Numbered from the stretch's first letter, positions 8,533-18,232 are shown. The stretch is DNA of 64,000 bases from Geodermatophilus normandii (GCF_003182485.1 NZ_QGTX01000001.1:1756001-1820000), one strand, 5' to 3'. A program made the numbers and translations. Notes: a model not told the origin generated them from the letters alone.

Positions 8533-9257
8533 GCGCCGCGTGGCAGCCGCAGGGTGTAGCCCACCCCGCGGATGGTGTGCAGCAGGCGCGGCTCGGTGGT
8601 GTCCACCTTGCGCCGCAGGTAGGAGATGTAGGACTCGACGACGTTGGCCTCGCCGTTGAAGTCGTAGTTCCACACGTGGTCGAGGATCTGCGCCTTCGAC
8701 AGCACGCGCCCGGCGTTGGCCATGAGGTAGCGCAGCAGCTTGAACTCGGTGGGGGAGAGGCTGACCACCTGGCCGGCCTTGACCACCTCGTGGGACTCCT
8801 CGTCGAGCTCGATGTCGGCGAAGGTCAGCCGGCTGGTCTCCACGGCGCGCTGCTGCCCGGCGCTGCGGCGCAGCACCGCCCGGATGCGGGCGAGGACCTC
8901 GTCGAGGCTGAACGGCTTGGTCACGTAGTCGTCGCCGCCGAGGGTGAGCCCGGAGACCTTGTCCTCGGCCGCGTCACGCGCGGTGAGGAACAGCACCGGC
9001 GTGTGCCGCCCGCTCTCGCGCAGCCGCCGCACGACGCCGAAGCCGTCCAGGCCCGGCATCATGACGTCGAGCACCAGCAGGTCGGGACGGAAGGTCGAGG
9101 CCAGGGCCAGCGCCTGCTGCCCGTCGGCCGCCGTCGCCACCTCGAAGCCGGCGTAGCGCAGGCTGGCGGAGAGCAGCTCGCGGATGTTGGGCTCGTCGTC
9201 GACCACCAGGAGCCGCGCCTCCGGAGCGGTGGGTCGAGCGCTGCGTGCTCCCGTCAC
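8529..9257 (-). CDS. OmpR/PhoB-family response regulator, PhoP-like
   Basis: 242 residues from GTG 9257, which has GGGAG five bases upstream; an in-frame ATG at 9293 would add 12 residues but has GAGGG only one base away. The receiver domain has VVDDEPN, phospho-acceptor in LLVLDVMMPG and FLTARD/K motifs; the C-terminal winged helix includes TFADIELDEESHEV and VWNYDFNGEANVVESYISYL. The sequence closely resembles mycobacterial PhoP as I remember it. It pairs with the kinase encoded immediately downstream. Targets are not evident from the window. Confidence 0.92.
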   Translation of the reverse strand: MTGARSARPTAPEARLLVVDDEPNIRELLSASLRYAGFEVATAADGQQALALASTFRPDLLVLDVMMPGLDGFGVVRRLRESGRHTPVLFLTARDAAEDKVSGLTLGGDDYVTKPFSLDEVLARIRAVLRRSAGQQRAVETSRLTFADIELDEESHEVVKAGQVVSLSPTEFKLLRYLMANAGRVLSKAQILDHVWNYDFNGEANVVESYISYLRRKVDTTEPRLLHTIRGVGYTLRLPRGA

Positions 9258-9376
9258 GACAACTCCCGTCGGACGCCTGGCTGCTGTGGTCATGCCCTCA
9301 GGTTCTGCGTCGGGGCTGCGGTCGCACTGGACGCTACCTGTGAGTTGCCTGTGGGGAGCCGTTCCCGCGGGGAGGC

Positions 9377-10216
9377 TCAGGCGGGCGCCATGGCGCGGCC
9401 GCGGCGCCAGTAACCGATGGCGTGGTGCTGGGCGCGGGAGAGCCCCCACCGGCCGCGCAGGTCCGCGCGCACCGCCCGGACCGCGGCCGACTCGGCGGCC
9501 ACCCAGGCGAAGACGTCGTCCCCGGCCGGCCGCTCGAGCGCGGCGACGGCGTCGGCGAGCAGCGTGCTCTCACCCGGCGCGGTGTCGCCGCGGTGCAGCC
9601 AGCGCACCTCCACCCCCGGCGGCGCGGCGAGCACCTGCTCCTCCTCGGGGCCGGCCACCTCGACCAGGGCGACGCCGCGGGCGGCCGGGTCGGCCGCGGC
9701 CAGGATGCGGCTGATCGCCGGCAGTGCCGTCTCGTCACCGGCGAGGAGCAGCGTGCCGGCGGGGCGGTCCCCCAGCGCGCCGCTGCCGGCCACGCCGAGC
9801 AGGGCGCCGGGAGCGGCGGCCCCGGCCCAGGCGGCGGCCGGCCCGTCGCCGTGCAGCACGAAGTCGACGTCCACCTCGCCCCGGGCGGGGTCCTGGCGGC
9901 GGGCGGTGTAGCTGCGCAGGCTGATGCCGTGCGACCCGGCGGGCCACACGATCCGCCCGTCCCGCGCCACCGCGGGCCAGCGCGGATCGGGATCGCCCAC
10001 GCGCGGCACCAGGAGGTTGACGGTCGGCCCCGCCGCGGCGACGGCGTCCGGCGTCCCCGACAGCACGACGCGGCGCACGGACGGCGTGACGTCGGAGACC
10101 GAGACGACGGTGAGGACGTCGACGGGCCGGGGACTGCCCGGGAGGTGGGCCTCCCCCTCGGCGGGGCGCCCCACGGGAGGACCGCCCAGGGGCCGGCTGC
10201 CGGCGGGTTCTGTCAC
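9377..10216 (-). CDS. siderophore-interacting protein (FAD-dependent ferric reductase)
   Basis: 279-residue SIP/ViuB family flavoprotein that reduces ferric siderophores in the cytoplasm. The FAD-binding motif appears as LRSYTARR, followed by a NAD(P)H-binding half with LLLAGDETALPAI and a C-terminal segment RAQHHAIGYWRRG typical of the family. GTG 10216 is preceded by TACGCT with a 7-nt gap, so the transcript is probably leaderless. No siderophore transport or synthesis gene is adjacent, and no obvious iron box was seen. Confidence 0.9.
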   Translation of the reverse strand: MTEPAGSRPLGGPPVGRPAEGEAHLPGSPRPVDVLTVVSVSDVTPSVRRVVLSGTPDAVAAAGPTVNLLVPRVGDPDPRWPAVARDGRIVWPAGSHGISLRSYTARRQDPARGEVDVDFVLHGDGPAAAWAGAAAPGALLGVAGSGALGDRPAGTLLLAGDETALPAISRILAAADPAARGVALVEVAGPEEEQVLAAPPGVEVRWLHRGDTAPGESTLLADAVAALERPAGDDVFAWVAAESAAVRAVRADLRGRWGLSRAQHHAIGYWRRGRAMAPA

Positions 10217-10547
10217 GGCGGCGAGCGTAGGGACCGGGCGGGCGACGGGCCGACCCGGCCGACCCCGGGGGAATGAGGTCGACCGGGCCGGCGATCGAGG
10301 ACGGGAGATGTCACGGAGCGTGACCCCTGCTCGACTCTCAGCAGCAGGTTCGCCCCGAGGACCCCCGTCGACACGAACGCTACGTGACCGCGGTGGACCT
10401 GGCACTGCCCGATCGGGTGGTGGGCGTCGCCGCGAGGGTGATCTCCGTCGCCCGCGGGCCCGGTACCGACACCGCCCTCGCGGATGTGTGCTCCCTCGGC
10501 CGGGCGGGCACGGGGGGTGGACCACTGAGACCGCGGAGGACCGACAC
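10217..10547. other. 331-bp intergenic region between divergent genes
   Basis: Holds the leaderless promoter of the siderophore-interacting gene (TACGCT, minus strand 10229-10224) at its left end. A perfect inverted repeat GTCACG-gag-CGTGAC lies at 10310-10324 and a looser CTGCT...AGCAG repeat just after it, which could be regulator sites. The purine-rich ribosome site of the next gene is at the right end. No supported ORF was found. Confidence 0.6.
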
Positions 10548-10757
10548 ATGGCCGACGACTTCTCGAAGGGTGACCACGTCACCTGGAACAGCCACGGCAG
10601 CAAGGCCGAGGGCACGGTGAAGAAGGAGATCACCTCCGAGACCGAGGCCGGCGGCCGGAAGGTGAAGGCCAGCCCCGACGAGCCGCAGTACGAGGTGGAG
10701 AGCGACAAGAGCGGGAAGACGGCGGTGCACAAGCCGTCCGCGCTGGAGAAGAAGTGA
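10548..10757 (+). CDS. DUF2945 (HVA1/TUDOR-like) small protein
   Basis: 69 residues, ATG 10548 with GCGGAGGA eight bases upstream. The pattern FSKGDHVTWNSHGSKAEGTVKK and the close YEVESDKSGKTAVHKPSAL match DUF2945, a small SH3/Tudor-like fold. The product is basic and lysine-rich. The molecular function is unknown for the family. It sits 25 bp upstream of another small soluble protein gene, so the two likely form an operon. Confidence 0.85.
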   Translation: MADDFSKGDHVTWNSHGSKAEGTVKKEITSETEAGGRKVKASPDEPQYEVESDKSGKTAVHKPSALEKK

Positions 10758-10782
10758 GACGGACCCGTAGAGGAGACACAAC

Positions 10783-11214
10783 GTGAGCGAGACCGACGAC
10801 CGCTTCGCCGGGGCGTCCTCCCGCAGTGACAAGCACAGCCCCCGGGTCGACGAGGAGCTCGAGCACGAGATCCAGGGGATGCTCAAGTCCGGCCATGCCA
10901 CCCGGTCCGAGGAGTTCCGCGAGGTGGAGCCGGTCGCCGAGGGTGAACCGGACACCGCGACCAGCCCGAACAGCACGCTCATCGGCGGTGTGCCGGTCGG
11001 CATGACCGAGGACGCCGTCGTGGCCCGTGCCGAGCTGGCCCGCTGGCTGGTGCGTGCCGACTTCCCCGCCGACGGGCCCGGTCTCGTCGAGGCCGCGCTC
11101 GACCACCGGGCGCCCGACGCCGTCGTCGAGGAGCTCCAGCGGCTCCCGGAGGGGCAGACCTACGAGCGGATCGGCGACGTCGCCCGGGCGCTGGGGTACC
11201 CGACCGAGACCTGA
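10783..11214 (+). CDS. DUF2795 domain protein
   Basis: 143 residues, GTG 10783 preceded by GAGGAGA. The N-terminal half is acidic and probably disordered. The C-terminal half contains the DUF2795 pattern (LARWLVRADFPADGPGLVEAA and LQRLPEGQTYERIGDVARALG). The function of this family is unknown; it is common in actinobacteria. Probably co-transcribed with the DUF2945 gene. A hairpin follows at 11229-11264. Confidence 0.8.
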   Translation: MSETDDRFAGASSRSDKHSPRVDEELEHEIQGMLKSGHATRSEEFREVEPVAEGEPDTATSPNSTLIGGVPVGMTEDAVVARAELARWLVRADFPADGPGLVEAALDHRAPDAVVEELQRLPEGQTYERIGDVARALGYPTET

Positions 11215-11228
11215 CCACCGGGACCCGC

Positions 11229-11264
11229 AGGGGGCTCAGGAGCCGGTGCGCTCCTGGGCCCCCT
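11229..11264. terminator. convergent hairpin terminator
   Basis: 15-bp stem with one mismatch that becomes a wobble pair on one strand, and a six-base loop. It lies just beyond the DUF2795 gene and spans the stop codon of the opposing repeat-protein gene, so it best serves the plus-strand transcript. Confidence 0.55.
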
Positions 11265-12783
11265 CGTCGTTCCCGTCCTCGGCTATCTCCTCCCGGCCGC
11301 GCCGCCGGAACAGCTTCGAGCCGGGGAAGCCCTTCACCACCTCGCGGATGTCCTGCATCGTGTCGACCAGGTCGTGCACGTCGGTGCCGACGTCGCCGAG
11401 GGACTCGAGCACCGGCAGCATGCTCTCGTCCAGGTGGGTCACCAGGGTGGGCAGCCGGTCCACGAGGACGACCAGCGCCTCGACCTCGTGCGGATCGAGC
11501 GTCTCGGCCAGCCGGCGGACCGACGGCGCCAGGCGCGCCAGCGGCTCCTCGTAGCCCCCCAGCAGCGGGTCGATCCGCCCGACGAGCCCCTCGGCCCCGC
11601 CGACCGCGCCCTCGGCCCGCTCCACCGTCCCCCGCGCCCGGTCGGTGATGGCGGCCACGGCCGTGATCGCGGCGTCGGCCTTCTGCTGGGTCTGCTCGAC
11701 GGCGCCGATGGCGGCGTCGGCCCGCTGCTGGGTCTGCTCGACGGCGCCGATGGCGGCGTCGGCCTTGTGCTGGGTCTGCTCGACGGCGCCGATGGCGGCG
11801 TCGGCCCGCTGCTGGGTCTGCTCGACGGCGCCGATGGCGGCGTCGGCCTTGTGCTGGGTCTGCTCGACGGCGCCGATGGCGGCGTCGGCCCGCTGCTGGG
11901 TCTGCTCGACGGCGCCGATGGCGGCGTCGGCCCGCTGCTGGGTCTGCTCGACGGCGCCGATGGCGGCGTCGGCCCGCTGCTGGGTCTGCTCGACGGCGCC
12001 GATGGCGGCGTCGGCCCGCTGCTGGGTCTGCTCGACGGCGCCGATGGCGGCGTCGGCCTTGTGCTGGGTCTGCTCGACGGCGCCGATGGCGGCGTCGGCC
12101 TTGTGCTGGGTCTGCTCGACGGCGCCGATGGCGGCGTCGGCCCGCTGCTGGGTCTGCTCGACGGCGCCGATGGCGGCGTCGGCCTTGTGCTGGGTCTGCT
12201 CGACGGCGCCGATGGCGGCGTCGGCCTTGTGCTGGGTCTGCTCGACGGCGCCGATGGCGGCGTCGGCCCGCTGCTGGGTCTGCTCGACGGCGCCGATGGC
12301 GGCGTCGGCCCGCTGCTGGGTCTGCTCGACGGCGCCGATGGCGGCGTCGGCCCGCTGCTGGGTCTGCTCGACGGCGCCGATGGCGGCGTCGGCCCGCTGC
12401 TGGGTCTGCTCGACGTTGCCGATGGCGGCGTCGGCCTTCTGCTGGGTCTGCTCGACGTTGCCGATGGCGGCGTCGGCCTTCTGCTGGGTCTGCTCGACGG
12501 CGCCGATGGCGGCGTCGGCCGCGTGGAGGGTGGCGCCCGCACCGGCGACCAGGTCGTCGGCCCGTTGGCGGGTGGAGTCCAGTGCGGTCACCGCGTCGTC
12601 GACCCGGTCGACGAGGCCCTCCGCCCGGTCCACCACGGCGTCGACCCGGTCCAGCAGCCCCTCGAGCCGGCCCACCGCCGCGGCCACCCGGGGCACCAGG
12701 GCCAGCGCCTCGGCGACCCCCTCGCGCAGGCTGTCGACGGCGGAGAAGACGTCGGACGGACCGGGGATCGACGGGAGTCTCAC
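11236..12783 (-). CDS. coiled-coil protein with twenty 14-residue tandem repeats
   Basis: 515 residues from GTG 12783; TAGCGT ends 6 nt before the start, so the mRNA is probably leaderless. An N-terminal helical region (1-88, with degenerate heptads such as DRVDAVVDRAEGLVDRVDDA) leads into twenty near-perfect copies of ADAAIGAVEQTQQR. A helical C-terminal domain ends in KGFPGSKLFRRRGREE, a basic motif I associate with actinobacterial proteins of this type. Ile/Val/Ala spacing in the 14-mer fits two heptads, so a long rod or oligomer is likely. No signal peptide or membrane segment. Function unknown; repeat number is likely variable between strains. Confidence 0.85.
   Translation of the reverse strand: MRLPSIPGPSDVFSAVDSLREGVAEALALVPRVAAAVGRLEGLLDRVDAVVDRAEGLVDRVDDAVTALDSTRQRADDLVAGAGATLHAADAAIGAVEQTQQKADAAIGNVEQTQQKADAAIGNVEQTQQRADAAIGAVEQTQQRADAAIGAVEQTQQRADAAIGAVEQTQQRADAAIGAVEQTQHKADAAIGAVEQTQHKADAAIGAVEQTQQRADAAIGAVEQTQHKADAAIGAVEQTQHKADAAIGAVEQTQQRADAAIGAVEQTQQRADAAIGAVEQTQQRADAAIGAVEQTQQRADAAIGAVEQTQHKADAAIGAVEQTQQRADAAIGAVEQTQHKADAAIGAVEQTQQRADAAIGAVEQTQQKADAAITAVAAITDRARGTVERAEGAVGGAEGLVGRIDPLLGGYEEPLARLAPSVRRLAETLDPHEVEALVVLVDRLPTLVTHLDESMLPVLESLGDVGTDVHDLVDTMQDIREVVKGFPGSKLFRRRGREEIAEDGNDEGAQERTGS
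11680..12519 (-). repeat. coding minisatellite: 20 tandem 42-bp units
   Basis: Exactly twenty 42-bp units in phase with the codons of the 515-residue protein. Units differ mainly at the last residues (QQR, QHK or QQK) and at residue 7 (Ala, or Asn in units 2 and 3). Reading N to C the ends are K K R R R R H H R H H R R R R H R H R K (H stands for QHK). Repeated HHR and HR blocks suggest expansion by unequal exchange or slippage. Confidence 0.95.
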
Positions 12784-13013
12784 GGGCCGACGCTACGTCC
12801 CGACGGGGTGCCCTGCCTGGTCGGAGGGCCGGTGCGCGCCCGGACGGGGGGCTCCGGGACGTACTCGCCCGGCGGGTCCCGGCGCGTGTGACCGGGCGAT
12901 GGGGCCTGGCGGCCGTATCGTTGAGTGCTGCCGCGCATGCGGGGCGCAACGACACGAACAGCACCACGTGCACGGCACGACACGGACAGCACGGCACGGA
13001 CCACGACGATGGG

Positions 13014-15232
13014 ATGTCGACACCGGTGGGGGACGAGCGCGGGCGGGACGGGCGGGCCGGGGACCGCGGCGCGCCCGGTCCCGTGACCGTCGAGCAGCTG
13101 CTGGCCCGCCAGGGCGGCGCCACGGGCCGCCGGGCCGCCCGGCGCACCGGCGAGGTACCCATCCCGCTCGAGCCCGGTGAGGCGCTGCCGCCGCACCGCG
13201 GCCCCCTCCCGCCCGTGCCGGGGTCACCGGCCGCGCCCGCGGTCCCCGGCCGGCGGTCCCCGGCCGACCCGCCCGCCGCGCCCGACGACTCCGCCGGCCC
13301 CGACGCGGACTGCCCCCGGTCCCGGGCGGCCCGGCCGGCGTCCAGCGCTCCGCCCCCGTCCCGCCGCTGCCCCCGCTCGGCGGCGTCCACCGGTCCCAGC
13401 CGGTGCCGCCGCTGCCCGGCGCTCCCCGGGAGCAGGCCGTCCAGCGCTCCCGGCCGGTGCCGCCGCTGCCGGCCGGGCACCGGTCGGGTCCGGTGCCGCC
13501 GCTGCCCGGGACCGCCGCGTCCGGCGTCCAGCACTCCCGGCCGGTCCCGCCGCTGCCCGGTACCCCGGCCTCCGGGATCCAGTACTCCCGTCCGGTACCG
13601 CCGCTGCCCGGCCGGCCCGCGCACCCGCCGATCCCCGGTCTCGACGGCCCGGCGATGTCCGGCGCCGGCAGCACCCGGCGCCCGCTCGCCGAACGTCCGC
13701 CGCGCAGCCCCGGACGGCGACGGCTCGTCCGCGCCGCCGTCGTCCTCGGCGTGCTGCTCGGCCTCGTCGTCGGCTACCACGCCGGGCTGTACGCCTACGT
13801 CGACCGCAGCATCGCCCGCGTCGCCGCGCTCGCCCCCGAGGGCCCGGAGGTCATCGCCCCGCAGCTGCAGGAGGGCGCGACCACCTACCTCGTCATCGGC
13901 ACCGGCCTGCCCGGCACCGACGGCCCGGCATCGGTGACCACGATGCTGGTACACGTGGCCGCCGCCGAGGACCGCGCCGTCCTGGTCAGCGTGCCGCCGA
14001 CCGCGCTGGTCGACACCCCCGGCTGCCGGGCCGACGACGGCTCGATGCGCGAGCCGGTGTCCGAGGCCTTCGCGACGTCGCTGCTGGCCGGCGGGCCGTC
14101 GTGCATGGTGCGCGCGGTCCAACAGCTGTCCGGGCTGCGCGTCGACCACTACCTCGCCGTCGACCTCGGCCGGCTGCCCGCCGTGGTGGACGCCGTCGGC
14201 GGCGTGAGCGTCTGCCTGCCCGCCGCCGGCCCGGCCGACGCCGCGTCCGCGACCCCGCTGCCGGCCGGCACCTCGGAGCTCACCGGCGCCCAGGCCACCC
14301 GCTACCTCGCGCCGGGGGACGTCGGTCCCGACGTCACCGGGGTCGCCGCCGCCGAGCGCACGCAACAACTGCTGTCGGCCACGATGCGCTCGGCGATGAC
14401 CGTGGGGACGCTCGCCAACACCTACGAGCTGACCCGCTTCCTGACCCGCGCCGCCGACGCGCTCACCGTGGACGACCAGACGACGCTCGGCGACCTGCGC
14501 ACCCTGGCCTCGGCACTCGCGGGCCTCGACGACGACGCCGTGCAGCACGCCGGCCTGCCCGTGGCGCAGGTCGACTACGTGCCGGCCGGCAGCGACCAGG
14601 CCTACGTGCTGCTCGACGGCGCGGCCACCCGCTCGCTGTTCGACGGCGTCATCGAGGACAGCTCGGTGCCCGCCGAGCTGGCCACCCCCGTCGCCGCTGC
14701 GGCCACCGCGCCCGTGGAGGACCCGGCGGCGGCCGCGTCGCCGGCCGCCGAGAGCGCCGCCGAGAGCCCCGCCGTGGACACCGGCGCGGAGCAGGCAACC
14801 GCCGGCGCGGCCGAGCAGCCGCTCACCGTCGCCCCGGCCTCCGTGACCGTCGACGTCCTCAACGGCACCGCCACCGGCGGGCTGGCCGGCACGGTGGGCG
14901 ACCTGCTGCGCCAGCAGGGCTTCACGGTGGGCCAGGTCGGGAACGAGCGCGGCGCGGTCGACCGGACCGTCGTCCGGCACGGTCCCGGCGTCGTCGAGCA
15001 GGCGCGCACCGTGGCCGCCGCCGTCCCCGGCGCGGTCCTGCAGCCCAGCGACGCCATCGGCGACGCCGTGCAGCTGGTGCTCGGCCCCGGCTACTCCGGC
15101 GTCGTCCCGGTACAGGTCCCGGCCCCGGCCCCCGCTCCGGCCCCCGCCGCGGCGGTCGCACCGGCGCCGGCCGCGGAGACGACCCCGGCGGCTGCGCCCA
15201 CGACGCGCGCGGGCCGGGTCGGCTGCGGCTGA
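13014..15232 (+). CDS. LytR-CpsA-Psr family protein with LytR_C domain; reading frame broken near 13313
   Basis: ATG 13014 begins a typical N-terminus (VTVEQLLARQGG), but the frame shifts by one base near 13313-13317 (five C). Adding one C gives a protein of about 739 residues. A Pro-rich region follows with several copies of a PVPPLP motif, then one TM helix (about 13720-13790), an LCP domain and a LytR_C domain (VTVDVLNGTATGGLAGT). LCP enzymes attach glycopolymers to peptidoglycan. Here the usual R-S-D-T and IPRD motifs read as ASVT and VPPT, and the late YVR.R motif is not seen, so ligase activity is doubtful. Without repair, translation would need the internal GTG at 13403, which has no ribosome site. 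Confidence 0.75.
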
Positions 15233-15286
15233 CCGGCGCGGGCACACAGCGCGCCGATCCGCCCGCACGACGGAGGTGCGTGCACA

Positions 15287-15327
15287 CGACGAGGGCCGCC
15301 GCGGCCGTGCCGCGGCGGCCCTCGTCG
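15287..15327. terminator. bidirectional terminator between LCP gene and pstB
   Basis: Perfect 18-bp stem (15287-15304 with 15310-15327) and a five-base loop, in the 106-bp gap between two convergent genes. No T-run is needed for hairpins of this strength in high-GC actinobacteria, though that is family-level knowledge. Confidence 0.85.
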
Positions 15328-15338
15328 GACGAGGTGGC

Positions 15339-16118
15339 TCAGCCGAAGCGGCCGGAGATGTAGTCCTCGGTCGCCTTCTGGTCGGGGTTGCTGAAGATCT
15401 TCTCGGTCGGGTTGAACTCGATCAGCCGGCCGGGCTGGCCCACGCCGTTGAGGTTGAAGAAGCCGGTGGAGGTGCTCACCCGTGCCGCCTGCTGCATGTT
15501 GTGCGTGACGATCACGATGGTGAACCGCTCCTTGAGCTCGGCCATGAGGTCCTCGATGGCCAGCGTGGAGATGGGGTCCAGGGCCGAGCAGGGCTCGTCC
15601 ATCAGCAGCACGTCGGGCTCGACGGCGATCGCGCGGGCGATGCACAGCCGCTGCTGCTGGCCGCCGGACAGGCCCGACCCGGGACGGCCGAGCCGGTCCT
15701 TGACCTCGTTCCACAGGTTGGCGCCACGCAGCGCGCGCTCCACCAGCTCGTCGGTCTCGGCCTTCTTCATCTTCTTGCTGTTGAGCCGGTTGCCGGCGAT
15801 GACGTTGTCGTAGATCGACATCGTGGGGAACGGGTTGGGCCGCTGGAAGACCATGCCGATCTGCCGGCGGACGTCGACCGGGTCGGTGTCGGCGCCGTAG
15901 AGGTCCTGGCCGTCCATGACGACCTTTCCCTCGACGCGGGCGCCGGGGATGACCTCGTGCATGCGGTTGAGCGAGCGCAGGAAGGTCGACTTCCCGCAGC
16001 CCGAGGGGCCGATCAGCGCCGTGATGCTGCGCGGCTCGATCGAGACGTTGACGCCCTCCACGGCCAGGAAGTTGCCGTAGTAGATGTTGAGGTCGGAGAC
16101 CTCGATGCGCTTGGCCAC
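15339..16118 (-). CDS. pstB: phosphate ABC transporter ATP-binding protein
   Basis: 259 residues. Walker [10 protein letters not shown] (about 38-46), Q loop [10 protein letters not shown], signature LSGGQQQR, Walker B VLLMDEP and the switch His in VTHNM are all intact. It is the ATPase of the high-affinity phosphate importer and sits last in the pstSCAB series, 25 bp after pstA. Full family length. Confidence 0.97.
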   Translation of the reverse strand: MAKRIEVSDLNIYYGNFLAVEGVNVSIEPRSITALIGPSGCGKSTFLRSLNRMHEVIPGARVEGKVVMDGQDLYGADTDPVDVRRQIGMVFQRPNPFPTMSIYDNVIAGNRLNSKKMKKAETDELVERALRGANLWNEVKDRLGRPGSGLSGGQQQRLCIARAIAVEPDVLLMDEPCSALDPISTLAIEDLMAELKERFTIVIVTHNMQQAARVSTSTGFFNLNGVGQPGRLIEFNPTEKIFSNPDQKATEDYISGRFG

Positions 16119-16143
16119 GTGCAGATCCTCCGGGTCGGGTCGG

Positions 16144-17223
16144 TCAGCGACCGGTCTTGGGAGCGAAGAAGCGGCTGATCAGGCGGGCGACGACGTTGAG
16201 CGCCATGACCAGGATGATCAGTACGAGGGCTGCCGTCCAGGCCCGGTCGAGGAAGGCCTGCGTCGCCGTGCCCGGCTGGGTGAGCTGGAAGTAGGCGAAC
16301 ACCGGGAGCGTCGCCATGCGCCCGTCGAACGGGTTGAGGTTCGTGCCCGTGATGAGGCCGACGGTCACCAGCAGCGGTGCGGTCTCGCCGACCACCCGGG
16401 CGACGGCCAGCGTGATGCCGGTGCCCAGGCCGGCGACCGCCGTGGGCAGGACGACCTTGACGACCGTGCGCCACTTGGGCACACCCAGGGCGTAGCTGGC
16501 CTCCCGCAGCTCGTTGGGGACGAGCTTGAGGACCTCCTCGCAGGACCGGACCACCACCGGGATCATCAGCACCGAGAGCGCCACGGCGCCCATGACCCCG
16601 AGCCGCACGGAGTTGCCGAAGACCAGGGTGAACAGCGCGAAGGAGAACAGGCCGGCCACGATCGACGGGATGCCGGTCATCACGTCGACGAAGAAGGTGA
16701 TGGACCGCTTGAGTCGGCCGGTGCCGTACTCCACGAGGTAGATGGCGGCCAGCAGGCCGATCGGCACCGAGATGAGCGTGGCCAGCGCCGTGATGATCAC
16801 CGTGCCGAGGATCGCGTGGTAGGCGCCGCCGCCCTCGCCGACCACCCGGTACATCGAGTTGGTGAAGAAGGTGGCGTCGAACCGGGGCAGGCCGTTGTCG
16901 AGCACGGTGTAGACCAGCGAGACCAGCGGGACCATCGCGATCGCGAACGCGGTGGTGACCAGCGAGGTGACCAGCCGGTCGGTCGCCTTGCGCTGTCCCT
17001 CGACCGAGCGCGAGACGACGTAGACGGCCAGCGTGCCCAGCACGACGCCGTAGACCACGGTCGTCACGAGGCTGAAGCCGGTGAGCGCCGACAGGGCGGC
17101 CCCCAGGGCGACGCCCGCCAGGTAGACGCCGAGCGGAGCGAACCGGGGGAGCCGCCGACGGGACCGGACGGGCCCGGAGGCGTGCCTGGTCGGCTGCGGC
17201 GCGGACTGGGTGTCGATGCTCAT
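16144..17223 (-). CDS. pstA: phosphate ABC transporter permease PstA
   Basis: 359 residues. An N-terminal Pro/Arg-rich cytoplasmic stretch is followed by two extra hydrophobic helices, then the six-helix permease core with the EAA-like loop [21 protein letters not shown] 17223 shares one base with the pstC stop (TGATG), so translation is coupled. Together with PstC it forms the membrane channel for phosphate. Confidence 0.95.
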   Translation of the reverse strand: MSIDTQSAPQPTRHASGPVRSRRRLPRFAPLGVYLAGVALGAALSALTGFSLVTTVVYGVVLGTLAVYVVSRSVEGQRKATDRLVTSLVTTAFAIAMVPLVSLVYTVLDNGLPRFDATFFTNSMYRVVGEGGGAYHAILGTVIITALATLISVPIGLLAAIYLVEYGTGRLKRSITFFVDVMTGIPSIVAGLFSFALFTLVFGNSVRLGVMGAVALSVLMIPVVVRSCEEVLKLVPNELREASYALGVPKWRTVVKVVLPTAVAGLGTGITLAVARVVGETAPLLVTVGLITGTNLNPFDGRMATLPVFAYFQLTQPGTATQAFLDRAWTAALVLIILVMALNVVARLISRFFAPKTGR

Positions 17224-18176
17224 CAGTTGGCTCCGGAGAAGTCGGCGCGCCGGTTCACGACCCAGCGGGCGAGCATGTTGACCACCAGGGTGATGAGGAA
17301 CAGGGCCAGGCCGCTGGCGATGAGGGTGTTGACGTCGAGGCCGGTCGCCTCGGGGAACGACAGGGCGATGTTCGAGGCGATCGTCGAGGGGTTCGAGTTG
17401 CTGATCACGTTCAGCGTCGCGCCGGCACCGCCGGAGAGGATGATCGCCACGGCCATCGTCTCGCCGAGCGCGCGGCCCAGGCCGAGCATCGCGCCGGCGA
17501 TGACGCCGGACTTGCCGTAGGGCAGCACGGCCATCCGGATCATCTCCCAGCGGGTGGCGCCCAGGGCCAGGGCCGCCTCCCGGTGCAGCGCCGGCGCCTG
17601 GCTGAACACCTCTCGCGAGATGGCCGAGATGATCGGCAGGATCATCACCCCGAGCACGATCCCGACGGTCAGCATCGTGCGGCCGCTGGTGGAGGCCGGG
17701 CCGGCGAAGACCGGGAGGAAGCCGAGGGTGTCGGCGAGCCACTGGTGGAAGGGCACCAGCTCCGGCGCGAGGACGGCGATCCCCCAGAAGCCGTAGACGA
17801 CGCTGGGGATCGCCGCGAGCAGGTCGATCACGTAGCCCATGCCGGCGGCGATGCGCCGCGGGGCGTAGTAGGTGGTGTAGAGCGCGATGCCGACGGCGAG
17901 CGGCGTGGCGACGACGAGCGCGATCACGGCACCGAGCAGCGTGCCGAGGACGAGCGGGCCGACGTAGCCGGCCAGGCCCTCGCCGCCGGGGATCTCCTCC
18001 GACGGCGCGGTGAGAGCGGGGAGCGCCTCGCTGATCAGGAAGGCGGCGACGCCGGCCAGGACCAGCAGGATGAAGACGCCGGAGCCCTTGGCGGCGCCGG
18101 AGAAGAGCCGGTCACCCGCCCTGCGGACGGCGCGCTGCCGTGACGGTGGTTCGGTCGGGGCCTTCGTGGCGGTCAC
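17223..18176 (-). CDS. pstC: phosphate ABC transporter permease PstC
   Basis: 317 residues with six predicted helices and the permease loop ALALGATRWEMIRMAVLPYG. The N-terminus is short and basic. It lies 103 bp downstream of pstS, with a strong hairpin in between that could lower expression of pstCAB relative to pstS. Overlaps pstA by one base. Confidence 0.95.
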   Translation of the reverse strand: MTATKAPTEPPSRQRAVRRAGDRLFSGAAKGSGVFILLVLAGVAAFLISEALPALTAPSEEIPGGEGLAGYVGPLVLGTLLGAVIALVVATPLAVGIALYTTYYAPRRIAAGMGYVIDLLAAIPSVVYGFWGIAVLAPELVPFHQWLADTLGFLPVFAGPASTSGRTMLTVGIVLGVMILPIISAISREVFSQAPALHREAALALGATRWEMIRMAVLPYGKSGVIAGAMLGLGRALGETMAVAIILSGGAGATLNVISNSNPSTIASNIALSFPEATGLDVNTLIASGLALFLITLVVNMLARWVVNRRADFSGAN

Positions 18177-18232
18177 CGCTGCTCCGTGGGAGTCGTTCGT
18201 GGGTTCCGGTGCCCGGGTCCGGGCGGTGCGAC

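Noticed and set aside
6136-8673. A true kinase-thioesterase fusion protein
   Set aside because: Not favoured because of the promoter-like element directly before the thioesterase GTG and the one-base alternative frame with an overlapping stop. Kept as a finding since the raw sequence does allow it.
11680-12519. CRISPR-like array
   Set aside because: Units are contiguous, 42 bp, in phase with codons and lack unique spacers; it is a coding minisatellite.
11374-12891. Long plus-strand ORFs opposite the 20-unit repeat (also 11645-13180)
   Set aside because: They are mirror frames of the minus-strand repeat. The periodic unit simply stays open in several frames; no ribosome site or family pattern supports them.
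10979-15268. 1429-codon minus-strand ORF
   Set aside because: Shadow of the repeat gene and the LytR-type gene; dominated by Arg/Gly repeats with no ribosome site.
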